In this document: positions 10,680-22,726 of the stretch, in pieces | Layout: each line of letters begins with the position of its first letter | Numbering within the stretch: position 1 is the stretch's first letter | NCBI GenBank assembly: GCA_954871525.1 | Contig: OX940865.1 | Span: 26,830,420-26,894,419 of the forward strand | Reading direction: 5' to 3' | Source: Parietaria judaica | Taxonomy: Eukaryota > Streptophyta > Magnoliopsida > Rosales > Urticaceae | DNA: 64,000 nt | Position numbers and translations under genes: made by a program | Notes under the pieces: generated by a model | Database searches by the model: none | Seen by the model: only the letters and a program-made list of their open reading frames with translations | What the model was told of the DNA's origin: nothing

Positions 10680-13059
10680 GAGATAGTGAATTTTCACAAC
10701 ATTGAAAAAAAGTATAACATGAGAGCGCAAATTGGTGAGCAAGTGCTCGATTTTTTCGGTTTTTTTTTTTCATTCAATAAAACAAACTTGGGTATGTTAC
10801 ATCACAAACTGAACACAACTGAAGCAATAAAGAATGTATCTCTTTCGTAAAATATCTACAACTCAGTACTCGCCAAATAAAAGGAAAAAACGAAGACGCA
10901 GTAATTAAAACAAGAAACGGAAATCAAACTCAAGCACGGATTAAAATAAAAAGAAACAAATACGGCGTTGTGTAAAGTTGCATCGATATTATTCCACGTA
11001 AAGCATACTTCATCACATTTTATGCCAGAGGAGGATCTGCAAGGACTAATTGTCAGAGCTTGTCAGAGATGAATATTTAGTACATGTTCAAAAAATACAT
11101 TTTATTTTGTCTTTACAAAACCATATTTTCCACACATAAACAAGTTGATATCATACTTTTTCTTTCAAGGATCTTGGTGTCGAAGGCATGGAATCCTTTC
11201 ATTTCAAAATTCAATGTGTTGACAAACCATTTTGACGACAAACTAAAACGAGAGTTAAACTCACCGGAATTTATGCAAGTCACGAGCTGTCTTCTTTGGA
11301 ACCGGAACTAGCTAGATCCTCGTTATTGCTCCCGCAGTGTCGATCTTCAATTCGTGTCAATTTTGTTCAAATGAATATCAGAAACTTGTAGCTGTATTAC
11401 AATACTATAAAATTCTGTATTGTATTCTCTAAAAATACTATATGTATAATATATAAATAGTATATTTGATTTGAGTAACTAAAAGGTGAAATACTTATTT
11501 ATCCATATATAATATTAGGGTAAATATATTATAGCTACATCTAAAAGCAATTATATTTTTCGAGGGTGCTGTATTTGGTAAAACGATAAATATAATGAGA
11601 CGATTATAAATTATAAATGAACTAAAAGTGGAAAAATACATTTTATCAAGTCTTCAAAATCATCTTTTTGATAAGTTCCATTGTATATCATTCATCAACA
11701 AACAAACAAAAAATAGGTTGTATGACAGAAAACTCACAGATACCAAATGCAAGTTGAACCCGCTGATCAACGGGCAGTTTCTCCAATTTTTTATAATACT
11801 CGGATTCCGCCAATTTGTGCAGCTCCTCCCCTTAACAAGCACGTGTCAAATTTAATAATAAATTTATGATTTTTTCAGAGTAACCAAAAATAAAAAGCTT
11901 TTTTACACTGACAGAAGATAAAGGACGTACTGGCGGGTATCTCTTCAGTTATAAACTGTTCAATGTGTAAATCATTATCAGTTGTAAAGAAGGAAGAAAT
12001 AGATTCTCTAGAAGGCCACGCGCGATTTTCAATGACGGCAAGTTCGAGCGACTGCGGATAAGAAGAGTCTTTCTCGAAGAGAGCGATCTTTTCTACCATT
12101 GGACAGGCTAACACCAGAATTTGTCGCAAGGATTCAGCTTTGAATGGGATGCTCTTCAATTTTGGTAAAGCAGCGAGATGTAACATCTCCATCTTTGGTG
12201 CATTATAAAACACTATTTCCTCCAACTCATCACAACCCACGATAATCATCTTTTTGAGGTTGAGAAATATTGAAGAACTACTCCAAACGGATAGCTTCTT
12301 CACACATGGACAGTCATTGACGATAATGTCTAGTGGGGATTGATCAACTTTGAAAGAGATGCCCTTCTTGAGTTTGGGAAGGACCGCCAATCCTAATTCC
12401 CTCAGCTTTGGTAGGCTTATGACAGATGTGTCTGAGAAGATCTCCTCGAACTCATCACATTCAACGATATGAATTTCCTCAAGGTTCGGAAGTATCGAAA
12501 CGTCACTTAGGCCGTGTAGGTTCTTAACCCGAGGACAACTATGAACAAACAACATCTTAAGAGTGGAAAAAGAACCGGCTGGTAGGGGAAGTGTTGCTGA
12601 TGATCTTTCCGTGCAGACCAATCCACGCAGGTCCGACAAATAACTTAAGTTGAGAATTTCAAGCCGAGGAAAGATGCTTGGATCGAATAGATGCTTAATA
12701 CCATCACAATTACTCATCTCTATCTCCACCAAGTTAGCTACATCGCCGAAATAGAAGAGCTGACACAAACTTGTACGATTGGTTTCGCAAATTCCCATAC
12801 ACAATTTCTTAATGCTTTTCGGGAGCATAAATTGGAAGCCACTCTCACAATTAAGTTCCAAGCCACGAAACTCCACAATATTTAGTAGTGAGTAACAATT
12901 CCACTCGCTATCATTCAACACCAGGAATTTCATGTTTGTGAGTCGAATGCCTCCCTTCTCAAAATATCTAACAACTGTATCATAACACCGTAAATCCAAA
13001 GCAGCTTCAAAAGTCTCCAACCTGGAATGATTACACAACTCGTCTCCGTTCACGACTAC

Positions 13060-13125
13060 TTTATAAACATTTATAAAGTAGTGTCAATTTGAGGTGTGTC
13101 AAATTGACACACCTCAATATAACCT
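13060..13125. other. Palindromic filler replacing 88 bp of LRR sequence in NLR A
   Basis: Where copy B has 88 bp of ordinary LRR sequence (29929-30016), copy A has 66 bp made of two near-perfect palindromes (13056-13081 and 13091-13115). These are built from inverted and direct copies of the adjacent gaggtgtgtcaatttga (13131 onward). The net loss of 22 bp shifts the frame, and the filler supplies the stop. It looks like templated end joining. Confidence 0.85.
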
Positions 13126-13629
13126 AGATCGAGGTGTGTCAATTTGAACATCATCTCAATACCTTTGGGAACTTCACTGATTCCCGCTCCTCTCAAATTT
13201 AACCGCTTCATATTCCTCAAATTCCCTAAAGACGGCACGTAGATCAAATCCTCGCATCCTTCAAGCAGCAAAACTGCAAGATTCACCAATTCAGAGACAG
13301 ATTCAGGGAGGCTTCTGATAGAAGTGTGCGATAGATTAAGAACGTTGAGCCCCTTCATATGGCAAAAAAAGTTGCCAGGGATGCTACTTAGCCGGTGGTT
13401 TGAATTGAGAAACAACGTTGAAAGTTTGGGGAAATTTGGCGGTTCTTTGCTTAAAGAAATTTCAACAATTTCGTTCTCCATCAGTGAAACCTTCTCAAGA
13501 TCCTCACTCCAATATTCTTCACCGGGAATAAACTCTAGTTCCTCACTCGCCTTAACCAAGAATCGTCGAGAAGTCTCGCGCATTATCCGTACTGCCATGT
13601 CCCTTATCAAGTCGTGCATCTTAACACTA
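13126..13629 (-). repeat. 504-bp tract identical to 30017-30520
   Basis: Reading both copies base by base I found no difference across 504 bp (MHD motif to early LRRs). Sequence outside the tract on either side differs at many positions. The left edge coincides with the filler and the right edge with the deletion junction in copy B. Confidence 0.88.
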
Positions 13630-15011
13630 AGAGCACCTTTATCGTTAAATGAATTGTTTAACAAGCTAAGACTTACAAGCTCGTTCAACAGAACTTGGCC
13701 CTTTCCAACCTGATATTGCCTTGTCTTGATGTCTTTTACTATCCCAACGGCTATCAATTGGTCGATCAATAAACTTCTCTCAATCGAATAATCTTCAGGG
13801 AACAACGCGCAATATAAAAGACTACTTTTGAGTGTTTCATCCTTCAGCCAATCATAACTCAGTCTCAAATTCCTCATTACGTCATCGGATATCTTCCCCG
13901 TAGAATCCTTTAAATCAGTTAATGCAACCTCCCACTCGTTCGGATCGGTTTGACTTCTTAAACTTCCTGCTATTACAATGATTGCTAGCGGTAAGCGGGC
14001 ACATTCTTGAGCCACCTGCTTCACGAGTTTTTCCAAGTTCGGATTGGACGAAACATCTCGGCCAACCTTTTCGTAGAACATTTCCAACGCCTCTCCCTCT
14101 GATAGAAGATTCATTGCTATCTCCTTATCACAGTTGACCTTGCGACAAACTTCAAGAGATCGAGTAGTCAATAACAATTTGCAGCCATCTAAAGGCCTAG
14201 GATCGGGGATCCCTACCTTTTTAAGAGTGTCATGTTTTGCTTGCCACACATCATCTAGGATGAGAACATACCTTTTGCTCCTTGTAAAGCCTTGAAGCAA
14301 CTTCTCAGCCCTTGATTCTTCATCATCGATTCCTGATATATCTAACTCCAATTTCCGCGCAAGTTTCTCTTGCAAAGTCTTGGTAGTAGATTTATTGGAC
14401 ACGGTCGCCCATATCACCTTGTCAAACATGTCTTTGTGTTCCAACAAACGATTATTGATGTGTTCGACAACAGTTGTTTTACCAACTCCGCCCATGCCAT
14501 AAACCCCGATCTTAGTTATTCCATCCTCAAGCAGACAACTCCAGATCTCTTCTATAATTTTCTGAAACGTAGTCTGTTGTTTTGTTATGTCTGGTGTTGG
14601 AATCAAATCCCCACGATGTGGGAGTCTTTTGATCAGACTGCCTTCGGGAAACATCCCCTCTTCATAAAGCCCGTCTACTTGCAATTTCTTCTCAGCGATT
14701 TTTCTGCCAAGACTTGCTCGAGAAAAGAACTTCACATCTCTTACTTCTTTCTCGATATCTTCGACCTCTCGAGAAATTTTATCGACGCGTTGCAACCAAC
14801 CCACGATTTCACTTCCCCTCTCTGTTACGCCTGTCACTACTATCGCATCTAACGTTGCTTCTATATCCGTTTTCCGATGGTTCAACTTGTCTAATGCTTC
14901 TCGAAGATCATCTTTGTTTTTGCGAAAGTCTCTGTGATATTCCCAACGCTTAGCAGCGTGAGGGGACACACATTCTACAAGTGAGACAAGCGGTCCTAAA
15001 AGCTCCATCAA

Positions 15012-16771
15012 TCACGCAACTGCTTGCCACCTATAACGTACCAATAGCTATTAGAAACATATATATCATTAAAATCAAATCATTATAATGAGTTTTTGTG
15101 GCCTTCACACTCTACTTTTCTTGTTTTGATCGAGTGGTATCTTTACCTTTATTGTTACAAGAGATGAGTTTCCTTATGTTCAATCAAATTTTACTTCTCT
15201 TTAAGCCATGAACAAAAGAAAGGTCAGAAATTGCTAAGGGCTAAAACGAATACAGATCTCCCTTTTTTACGGAACTCCGAAATCCGGGTATCAATTCAAA
15301 ACCCAATTTATAACACAAATCAGGGTTAAATCTAGATCTGGTTAATTAGAATAAAGAAAAGCAGCAAATTGGCAATTATAATATTAATAAGAACATGTAG
15401 GTTGGACAGTTTCCAAAATACATAAAATATTTATCTTTTTATAAAACTAGAAATTAGAAACATGTAAAAACAGTTAAAAATAAATAAAATCGGTTGTAGG
15501 TGATGAGGCTATGCGTATCTCAAACCTGTTTTACCAGGAAAACTAGGTAGCTTTTTTTTTTTTTTTCTTTCTTTCTTTTTTGAGTTAAAAACTAGGTAGT
15601 TTAAACTTGAAATTTATACTTTATTTATTTTGGTTCTGTCTACATATCCGGCTTTTTGCATTAGTTTTTCACCCCTAGAAATAACTGACAATAAAATAAT
15701 TACCCGACAAAATAAATATCAATTTATTTGCGTGGAAACAAGTAAGAAAGTTTTAAAATAATAATCACAACAATTGATTAAAACATTAATTCAAAAAATA
15801 ACAAAAAGGTATGATAGAAGAAAAAAAAATGCGGGTATAGGCAACAATGTTCCAAGTCCGGATATTTAAAACCGGATGTGGGTACCCAAACAGGGAATCC
15901 AAAAATAAGAAATAAAAAAAATTGGGTATTTGAAACCTTTTTTCTGATTGGAATTTTAACCGGAATTCCGGGTTTATATTTCACCCAGTCAATCACTAGA
16001 AACTGAAAAAGAAGAAGATATGATGGAGATAAGCACATACGTGATCAATGCTGAAAGTTGAAGAAGAGTGTCTTCTTTCTCTTTGATGCAATTCTCCATT
16101 TTTGCTGACCATAAAACAGTTCTATCAATTATCTAACAACAATATTTATCGCCGGCCAAATCATTTTTCAGCACATTGAGTGAAAATTTAATATCAAATT
16201 AATTATGGGATCCTAGTATCGAAAATTACAAAAATCTTGAGATGAGCATTGAGAAGCAAAAATAAATAAATAAGTGAATATTTTTCACAGTTGATAAAAA
16301 TGACACGAATGAGTCAACGGCAAAAAATGAGTTGTGCTCCTGTTTCACCCCGGATTATTATCTTGAATCACAACTTGCAAATAATGAGTTGTGTTTGGAT
16401 CTTTTTAAGGGCATTTTGGTTATTGGGTTAAATTTAACCAAACAGAATAATGTTAAATGATAAACTTCAACTTGTTAACAAAGATTAATGATGTTGAATT
16501 CTTTGAAAAGAAAAAATTGAGATGAGATGAGAATTGTACCTGGTTGGAAATGTAAGAGGAAGTACATTGAAGAAGCCAGAAAGATAAGATGGCCTTGAAG
16601 CCTAGTCCTCATATTTCTATAGAAGAAAATTTAATAGCGGCGAAAGTATCAAATAATTTATTTTTTGGCAGAAGTTTTTAGTTTTTCTGCAGTAACAGCG
16701 GTAAGAGTTCTTAATTTTTTAATCCGAGGCAAAAATTATCATCATTATCATATAATAATGGACAATTCTCA

Positions 16772-16806
<35 letters not shown>

Positions 16807-17281
16807 ATTGCAGATAGAAGTTTCTACTTTCTAATGTTATCCCCATTGAACTTTTATTTTTCATGCATAATTTTTCGTATTTTGATCACAAATTACTCTT
16901 CTTCTTTTTTTGTCCAAATGCAAGTATTCGACTCTTGTTTTCAAGCTAAGAAATAGATGTACAACTATTTAGTTTGCCTTTTGGCAAAATATAAAGTCCT
17001 AAATGATATGAAATGGAAATAAAAACGTAGAGTTGTTCATTAGTATAATGAAAATGTTTTATTGTGGGCACATTTTCATATATTTAAAGGAATGTTTTTC
17101 CAAAAATTTAAAACTACGTACAAAGTTGTATAATATGAACAAAATATGAGTAAGTCACAGCTAATCTATAAAAACTTTACAAATCTATATTAGTGTTTAT
17201 ATGGGGCTACGCCGTTCATTATTTGTCCACATTTAAGGGTTTGACAAATAAATCATTTTAAGAGATGAAAATGTTTTCTAA
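15012..17281. other. Upstream region of NLR A
   Basis: No separate gene. A possible leader exon on the minus strand runs from an ATG at 16099 to a GTATGT donor at 16041; the matching place in copy B is about 31290-31190. At about 15830-15990 there is a repeat tract with cggatatttaaaaccgg words. A (TA)n microsatellite lies at about 16770-16810. The candidate promoter is at 16600-16625, with a TATA-like word that is weaker than in copy B. Confidence 0.5.
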
Positions 17282-17635
17282 ATAAAACTTTAGAAAACTC
17301 ACCAAATTTTGGTGCTCAAAATACACCTAAACTTTAATAGAAATGCTCATAGTTTCATAAAACCTATTTATACTCATTAATAAAAAAATTAGACCATATT
17401 AATCCTAATAGAAATTATAATTATTAATTTACGTATAAAATTTATTAATAATATATTTTAATTAAATTCGAAATATTAATTCCTATTATTAATGGTTGAC
17501 CAATTTCTATTTTCATTTTAAAATTTAAATATTTTCTTCCTTCTCCCTATTTCTTTTTCTCTCACCTCTGTGACCAACGAGCTCCTATACATCTTTGAGA
17601 AGAGTTTCATGGTCCTCATCGGCTTCGGCGGCAAG

Positions 17636-17955
17636 GTCCAAACTTCAAGCTCCTCTGCATCTCCACGACGCGGTCCAAGCTCCCCATAGGCTTCGGCGGC
17701 AAGGTCCTCATCTGGATCGTCAACGCTCTTAAGGCCCGCGCCGAAGGCTCCCCTGACTTAGTCACCATCGACTGCCCGCGGGGATTGACGGAGGATTTAT
17801 AACGCCGGCCAACATGGCCGTCCTCATCAATGCACTTGGTCACGACGCTGGCGGGCGAGAAGGCGGCATGGCAGCTTGCCGAGCAGGAAAACATAAAGGT
17901 CGTCATGGTCGATGAGGTGCTCAAGAATCAAGTCTTCTTCTCCTTCTTCGGCTAA
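17636..17955 (+). pseudogene. MIND1: Captured fragment of plastid division gene MinD (C-terminal part)
   Basis: In + frames one can read NFKLLCIS, RSKLPIGFGGKVLIW, LKARAEGSPDLVTIDCP and GIDGGFITPANMAVLI, and finally AAWQLAEQENIKVVMVDE ending FFSFFG and a stop at 17953-17955. This is the order and wording of plant MinD, including its characteristic C-terminus. The central region between PANMAVL and the AAW helix is missing, and one frame change lies near 17780. A word of about 25 bp around the GFGGK codons is repeated at 17614 and 17683. Family knowledge: MinD is the plastid ATPase that positions the FtsZ ring. This copy is GC-rich relative to its surroundings, intronless, truncated and frameshifted, so it cannot make MinD. 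Confidence 0.85.
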
Positions 17956-18029
17956 TAGGGAAGGTTCTGAGTTTTTCTCGGGATTATTAATTTTGTGAGA
18001 TCAATGATGTGTTTGGGCCGCATCGGCGA

Positions 18030-18840
18030 CGAACATCAAAATCAGCCGTCCGTTACAATTTCATATTTGTAATTAAATCTACCATTGCGATTTCATATTT
18101 GTAGGTAAATTTTCGTATTTATAGTTCCCGAATCGTATTTATAATTACAAAAGTAACTTCGTAAATATATTACAAGTTTCGTATATACAGTTACATTTTT
18201 GTTCTTATAAATATCATTTATAGACCGCTACTGTTTCGTATATACAGTTACAATTTCCTATATGCTATTTACAATTACTGTATCTCCAGTTACAGTTTCA
18301 TATATACAATTATAGTTTCGTACTTACAGGTTCATATGTGCGATTACAGTTTCAAAAATATATTTACCGTTTCATATTTAAAGTTATTGTTACAGTTACA
18401 CTTTACGTAATTATGACCGTAAATATTGTTACAGTTACATTTACGTAATTGTAATTACTTCTACATAGCTAGAGTTACTTACTTGTAATTTTTTACCTGT
18501 AATTCACATTATTATGTACGTAAATGTAATTATAATTACAATGATGTCCTACAATTATTTATATGTAACTTTGTTACATTGATATCCATATTTACATATA
18601 TGCATACATGATTAAATAACTGAATATTGTAACTATAATTACCATAATTTCGTAATTACAACAACACTTTATAATTATATACGTAAATATTGTTACAATT
18701 TCGTTAATTACAATACACAATTACAGATTCGTATTTAAAGTTACAAAATTACATGAGAAAATATTTTTAGTTATGGTTTCGTATTTATAATTACGAAATT
18801 ACATAAGTAAATATTCTTACATTTTCGTATTTGTAAAAAA
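18030..18840. repeat. Degenerate short-motif tract in the Mutator-like element
   Basis: About 800 bp dominated by variants of ttacagtttcgtatttac and gtaattaca, in both orientations with irregular spacing. Similar but not identical tracts occur in the other two family members (about 27360-27600, 39230-39420, 41200-41880). Confidence 0.7.
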
Positions 18841-19392
18841 TGCTTCTCAGAATATTAGTTATTAATAAAACGAACGATTTATAATTAATTTTTAATGCAT
18901 TATTGTTGTTTACTTATTTTAGGTGTTAAGATCGAATAAATTTCATAAAAAATAGGGGTCAATATTCATTCTCATTTGTTGCTATAATTAAGGAAGAATA
19001 CATGTTTTGATTATAATCATTTTTAAATTAAAAAAAAAAACAATGTCAAATCTTCCTATTATGTTTTAGAAAATAAAACGTGGAATGGTCTGAGAGAAAG
19101 AGGTCGAATATTGAGCTACAATTAAGGAATTTTTCAAATAATTTGTTACAATTGTTGAGCTACATTTAAGGAAAAAAAATAAATTGATTTTTAATTAAAA
19201 TTTAAAGCGATGTCATTTATAATTAAATAAATATTTTAATGCCAATTATTATTGTCAAACGTAAAATGATAAGGGGTATATTAGTCCATATTTCAATTAA
19301 TTTGTAATTTCCATTACCATAAATAACTTTGAGCATTTTGTTAAAACAATTTGATCAAAATGAGCATTTTGTTCATTTACCCATAAAACTTT

Positions 19393-19964
19393 TCTATTAC
19401 ACTTACCCAGTATAACATTCATATGGTAAAAATAATTATTTGCTGAAATATAGAACTAAAAAGTTACAAATCTACCTCTTAGTTTCAAAAAATAGTTTTG
19501 ATCATAAAATTTGGACAATAAATGAGTAGCTTATAACAAACAAACAAAAAAAACTGTGCAAATAATATGAATTGAAGTTAATTGAAAAAATAAATATGAT
19601 AACCTTGAAAGCTTTACCGCGAAAAGTAAAACATTCAATACTTTTGTCGCCATGAAAAAATGATGAAATGTAAGATCGGCAAAAGACATGACCAAGTGGA
19701 CTCACCAATAATTGAGGAATAAGCTGTAAAGTATTATAAGGTCCAAAACTCCCTTTACTTTTTTTCCCTTTACTTTTTGTATAACGGAGGACGTAGAAAA
19801 AGTAATGTGATTGTAAAATAGCGATTTTCTTGATTAGTATCTCTTTTACTTTTTGTAAAATGGCTTTATATTCATATCCACTTGTTATAAGCTAGCTTCC
19901 CTTAAAATACAAGGGCAAGAGTGTAACTTGAAAGAGTTTTAATTAAGATCTCCTTTATGTTCCA
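19393..19964. other. Remnant of duplicated block A between two insertions
   Basis: No gene. The stretch 19660-19960 aligns with 32080-32540 of block B (for example aagggcaagagtgtaacttg versus a near match at about 32472). It is separated from the rest of block A by the inserted elements on either side. Confidence 0.55.
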
Positions 19965-21340
19965 GAGAAATTGCACTAAATAGTCAATTTGAAACATGAA
20001 TTTGGCAAAATAGCTAAAGTTTAGTTAATTTTGTAAATTAGCCAATTAACATGAGGTGGCATATTAAATTCAATATTTAATCCTAAAATACCCTTTGATT
20101 AATCAATTTAGATTATTATTTTCGTAATTAATTAATATGGTAATTAACCTTATCAGCACAAATCATGCTAACTGATTATTTTCAAATTTAATTAAAAAAA
20201 TAATAATATTGTAATCATCCACGTTTAATGAGGTGAGACCAAATCTTGGTCCGTAACTTCTTTGCTATTAATTAGGATAGTATTTTTTTATTTTTAATAT
20301 TCAAATAATTGCCAAAATACGTTAAATTATAGAGATAGAACATTGGCTTTTTTGCAAATATAAACAAGTATAAACGAGCTCCAATATAAATTAATATTAA
20401 TTTCAGACCCTGTACATTAATCATTAATTAACGTGTTCAATCATCCAAAACACTGTTTAAGAATGAACAATAAACACCAATCTAAGAATCGATATTACTG
20501 TTTCAAATTGATTAATAAAATATTCAATTGGTCGGAAAATAACAAAGACAAATATAAGGTTCAAAATTAAAAAAAAAATCAAAATATATGGCCAAATTAT
20601 CTTGCCAAAACTACATACTAGAGATTATTAAATAAAGTCGAATACATATTAAAATTACGAAATGAAGTTCAAATCCCGAGATCGAAAGATGGTTGACTTG
20701 CACCCACATCTCCGTCGCCCTCGTTTCCATATTTTTTCTGTTTTTTTCCCTTGAGTGTACGGAGGCGTCATGGATGGTCCGGGTCTAACAGTCATTTTTT
20801 TCTCGGAAGATATTGACTTCCGGTTGTGCCAGTGCTTTCTCCTTCTTCACTTTGTTTCGTTTATACGTCATTGGTAACACCTTCGATTTCGGCACCACTT
20901 ATATTTGTTGCATTTTGTTCACTTTGTTCTGTTGATTTTTGTTTATTGACGCTTGAACGTGTACGCTTCATCTTGTTGATTTCTGTGATGTTTTTCAAAA
21001 GATATTAACAAAAATAATCTGAAATTAAAGTGAGACTGATTGTAATCTATTAATCAAAACACAACAACTAACGATGAACAACAGAAATTAAAGGAAAATT
21101 TCAGCAAGGAAAAACATAAATTAACACAATCAAAGAACTCGATTAAAGGAAAAACAGAAACAAACACATTAAATATCGTTGTACAGTCAACATATACTTA
21201 CAAAAAGAAATTGATTTTTCAAATATAAGAATCAGATTTAAGCATAACAACAACGATGAACATGATATCGATTCTAATTAACCAAAAAAACCCTAGCCTA
21301 TACTGTGTATCTAACCACCTAAACAAAACAAACCTTTTAT

Positions 21341-21830
21341 ACACATGCAATCGATTTTCGAATCAACATAAAAATCCCAAATTAACCGAAGAAACCATAA
21401 CCTAAACCGTGTATTTTAACCAATCTAAACTGGAAAAACTGTGTATACACATGCAATCCATTCTCGAATCAATTCAAAAATCTCAAAAATTAACCCAAAA
21501 AACCCTAAACCAAATCGTGTATTTAAACAACCTAAACCGAAAAAAAACCGTGTATACACATGCAATAGATTCTCGAATCAACCCATAAATCCAAAATTAA
21601 CAGGAAAAATCCAATCATAATACCGTGTATACACATACAATCGAGTATCGGAGGAACCCAAAAATCCAAAATTAACCAAAAAACCAAACATAAAACGTGT
21701 GTACACATGCAATCAATTCTCGAATCAACCCAAAATCCCAAATTAATTGAAAAATTCCTAACCCAACCCGTGTATTTAACCAACCTAAACAAAAAAAAAC
21801 GTGAATAAACATGCAATCGAGTATCGGAGG
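21341..21830. repeat. Tandem array, alternating units of about 106 and 74 bp
   Basis: The word acacatgcaatcga or close variants starts at 21341, 21447, 21556, 21631, 21704 and 21807. Units also carry ccgtgtatttaaccaacc and cgaatcaacccaaaaatcc. Open frames across it on the minus strand come from the repetition. Confidence 0.8.
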
Positions 21831-21930
21831 AACCCAACAATCCAAAATTAACTGGAAAAAAAACAAACATGCTCCGTGTATTTAACCAACCAAAACAAAA
21901 CTCATGTGCTGAAAATCGTATAAGATACCC

Positions 21931-22240
21931 GTTAATGGTCGGTGATGCCTCGCCGTTAATGATCGGTGATTGCGACGTCGTTAATGGCGGTGATGCCTCG
22001 TCGTTAATGGTCGGTGATTGCGACGTCGCCTCGTCGTTAATGGTCGGTGGTTGCGACGCCGTTAATGGTTGGTGATGCCTCACCGTTAATGGTCGGTGGT
22101 TGCGACGCCGTTAATGGTCGGTAATGCCTCGACGTTAATGGTCGGTGGTTGCGACGCCGTTAATGGCGGTGATACCTCGCTGTTAATGGTCGGTGGTTGC
22201 GACGCCGTTAATGGTCGGTGATGCATCATAATATACTAGC
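21931..22240. repeat. Tandem array of about 24-bp units
   Basis: The word gttaatggtcggtga recurs roughly every 24 bp, alternating between a gcctcg and a gcgacg variant, about 12 times. GC-rich compared with its surroundings. Confidence 0.85.
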
Positions 22241-22726
22241 AGAGTATTTGAATGCCATACCGGTTAATAGAAGGTGAAGCCTTGCCGGTGATGTTTTCCC
22301 CTTAACGGCCGGTGATTGTGACGAAGACTGTGGAAGCTCGAAGAAAAACGAGAGAGCTCAGTGAGTGTGTTTGTTCGATGAGAGAGAAGTGAGCTCAGTC
22401 AATGTAATTAAGTTTAATTTGAAAAACAGCTAAAAACAGGGGAGGTTGTTGAAATTTATTTTTACCAAATAAATACTAATTCCAATTAATATATCGATAC
22501 ATAATTAATGTAAATATTCAGCATTAATTAAAAAAAAAGTCAGATTAATAACCCACAAATTTGTGGTTAATTTTTATTTATTTTTAATTGCGTTTTTAAT
22601 TAATAAGGGTAAGAATGTAATTAGAAATACACTTAAATGGTTAATTGGCTAGTTTACAAAATTAACTAAAGTTTGGCTATTTTGCTAAACCCACTTTCAA
22701 GATTGGCTATTACCCTTAGGAACCCT

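Larger units (their letters stand above)
11688..15008 (-). pseudogene. CC-NB-ARC-LRR disease resistance gene A, broken in the LRR
   Basis: The main exon starts at the ATG at 15008. It encodes an N-terminal coiled-coil region (WEYHRDFRKNKDDL) and then the NB-ARC: P-loop GMGGVGKTT (about 14480), kinase-2 LILDDVW (about 14250), RNBS-B KLLLTTRS, a variant CARLPLA box, RNBS-D YCALFPEDYS and an intact MHD motif (VKMHDLIRDMA). The first LRRs follow. The frame ends at 13071 inside a 66-bp filler (13060-13125). The remaining LRR exon continues in another frame at 13053-about 11940. A small 3' exon at 11688-11830 can be joined by a GT-AG intron. By family it is an intracellular NLR of the RPS2/RPS5-like CNL group. 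As it stands it could make only a CC-NB-ARC protein with a few LRRs. The sequence around 14480-14500 has the form often targeted by miR482/2118 in plants. Confidence 0.9.
10680..16640. repeat. Segmental duplication, block A (NLR A and flanks)
   Basis: Colinear with 24080-32100. Shared landmarks include gagcgcaaattggtgagc (about 10723 and 24150), the stretch ending tttatgcc (about 11020 and 24470), the NLR body, the 5' leader region (15990-16120 and 31130-31290) and the promoter region (16540-16625 and 31990-32080). Further similarity extends to 19660-19960 and 23000-23200, versus 32080-32540 and 32740-33480. Block B carries extra insertions at 24481-26423, 26710-27932 and about 28399-28783. 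Confidence 0.9.
17292..19382. mobile_element. Non-TIR Mutator-like element, copy 1, carrying a MinD fragment
   Basis: Flanked by a perfect 10-bp duplication ataaaacttt (17282-17291 and 19383-19392). Its left end (agaaaactcacc) and right end (catttaccc) are not inverted copies of each other. They match the two ends of the elements at 26710-27932 and 38663-42680, so the termini are family-specific. Subterminal words include agaccatattaat on the left and atattagtccatat on the right. The interior holds a MinD fragment and a long tract of degenerate short motifs. No transposase was found, so it is non-autonomous. Confidence 0.85.
19965..22725. mobile_element. 2.8-kb long-TIR element with internal minisatellites
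   Basis: The left region 19985-20055 (ggcaaaatagctaaagttta, then gccaattaac) is inverted at 22620-22710 (attaactaaagtttggcta, then tgctaaaccc). This gives TIR-like arms of 80-100 bp. Exact ends are uncertain; possible decayed 9-bp duplications are tttatgttc and cctatattc. It was inserted in duplicated sequence that resumes at about 22727. The interior has no recognised protein but two tandem arrays (21341-21830, 21931-22240). A Mutator-like origin is a guess. Confidence 0.65.

Noticed and set aside
10403..10700. Small gene or gene fragment on the + strand
   Set aside because: Two short open stretches without a recognisable family, splice structure or codon bias; support is too weak.
21532..22083. 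183-codon minus-strand open frame
   Set aside because: It spans two minisatellites in the long-TIR element, and its peptide only mirrors the repeats.
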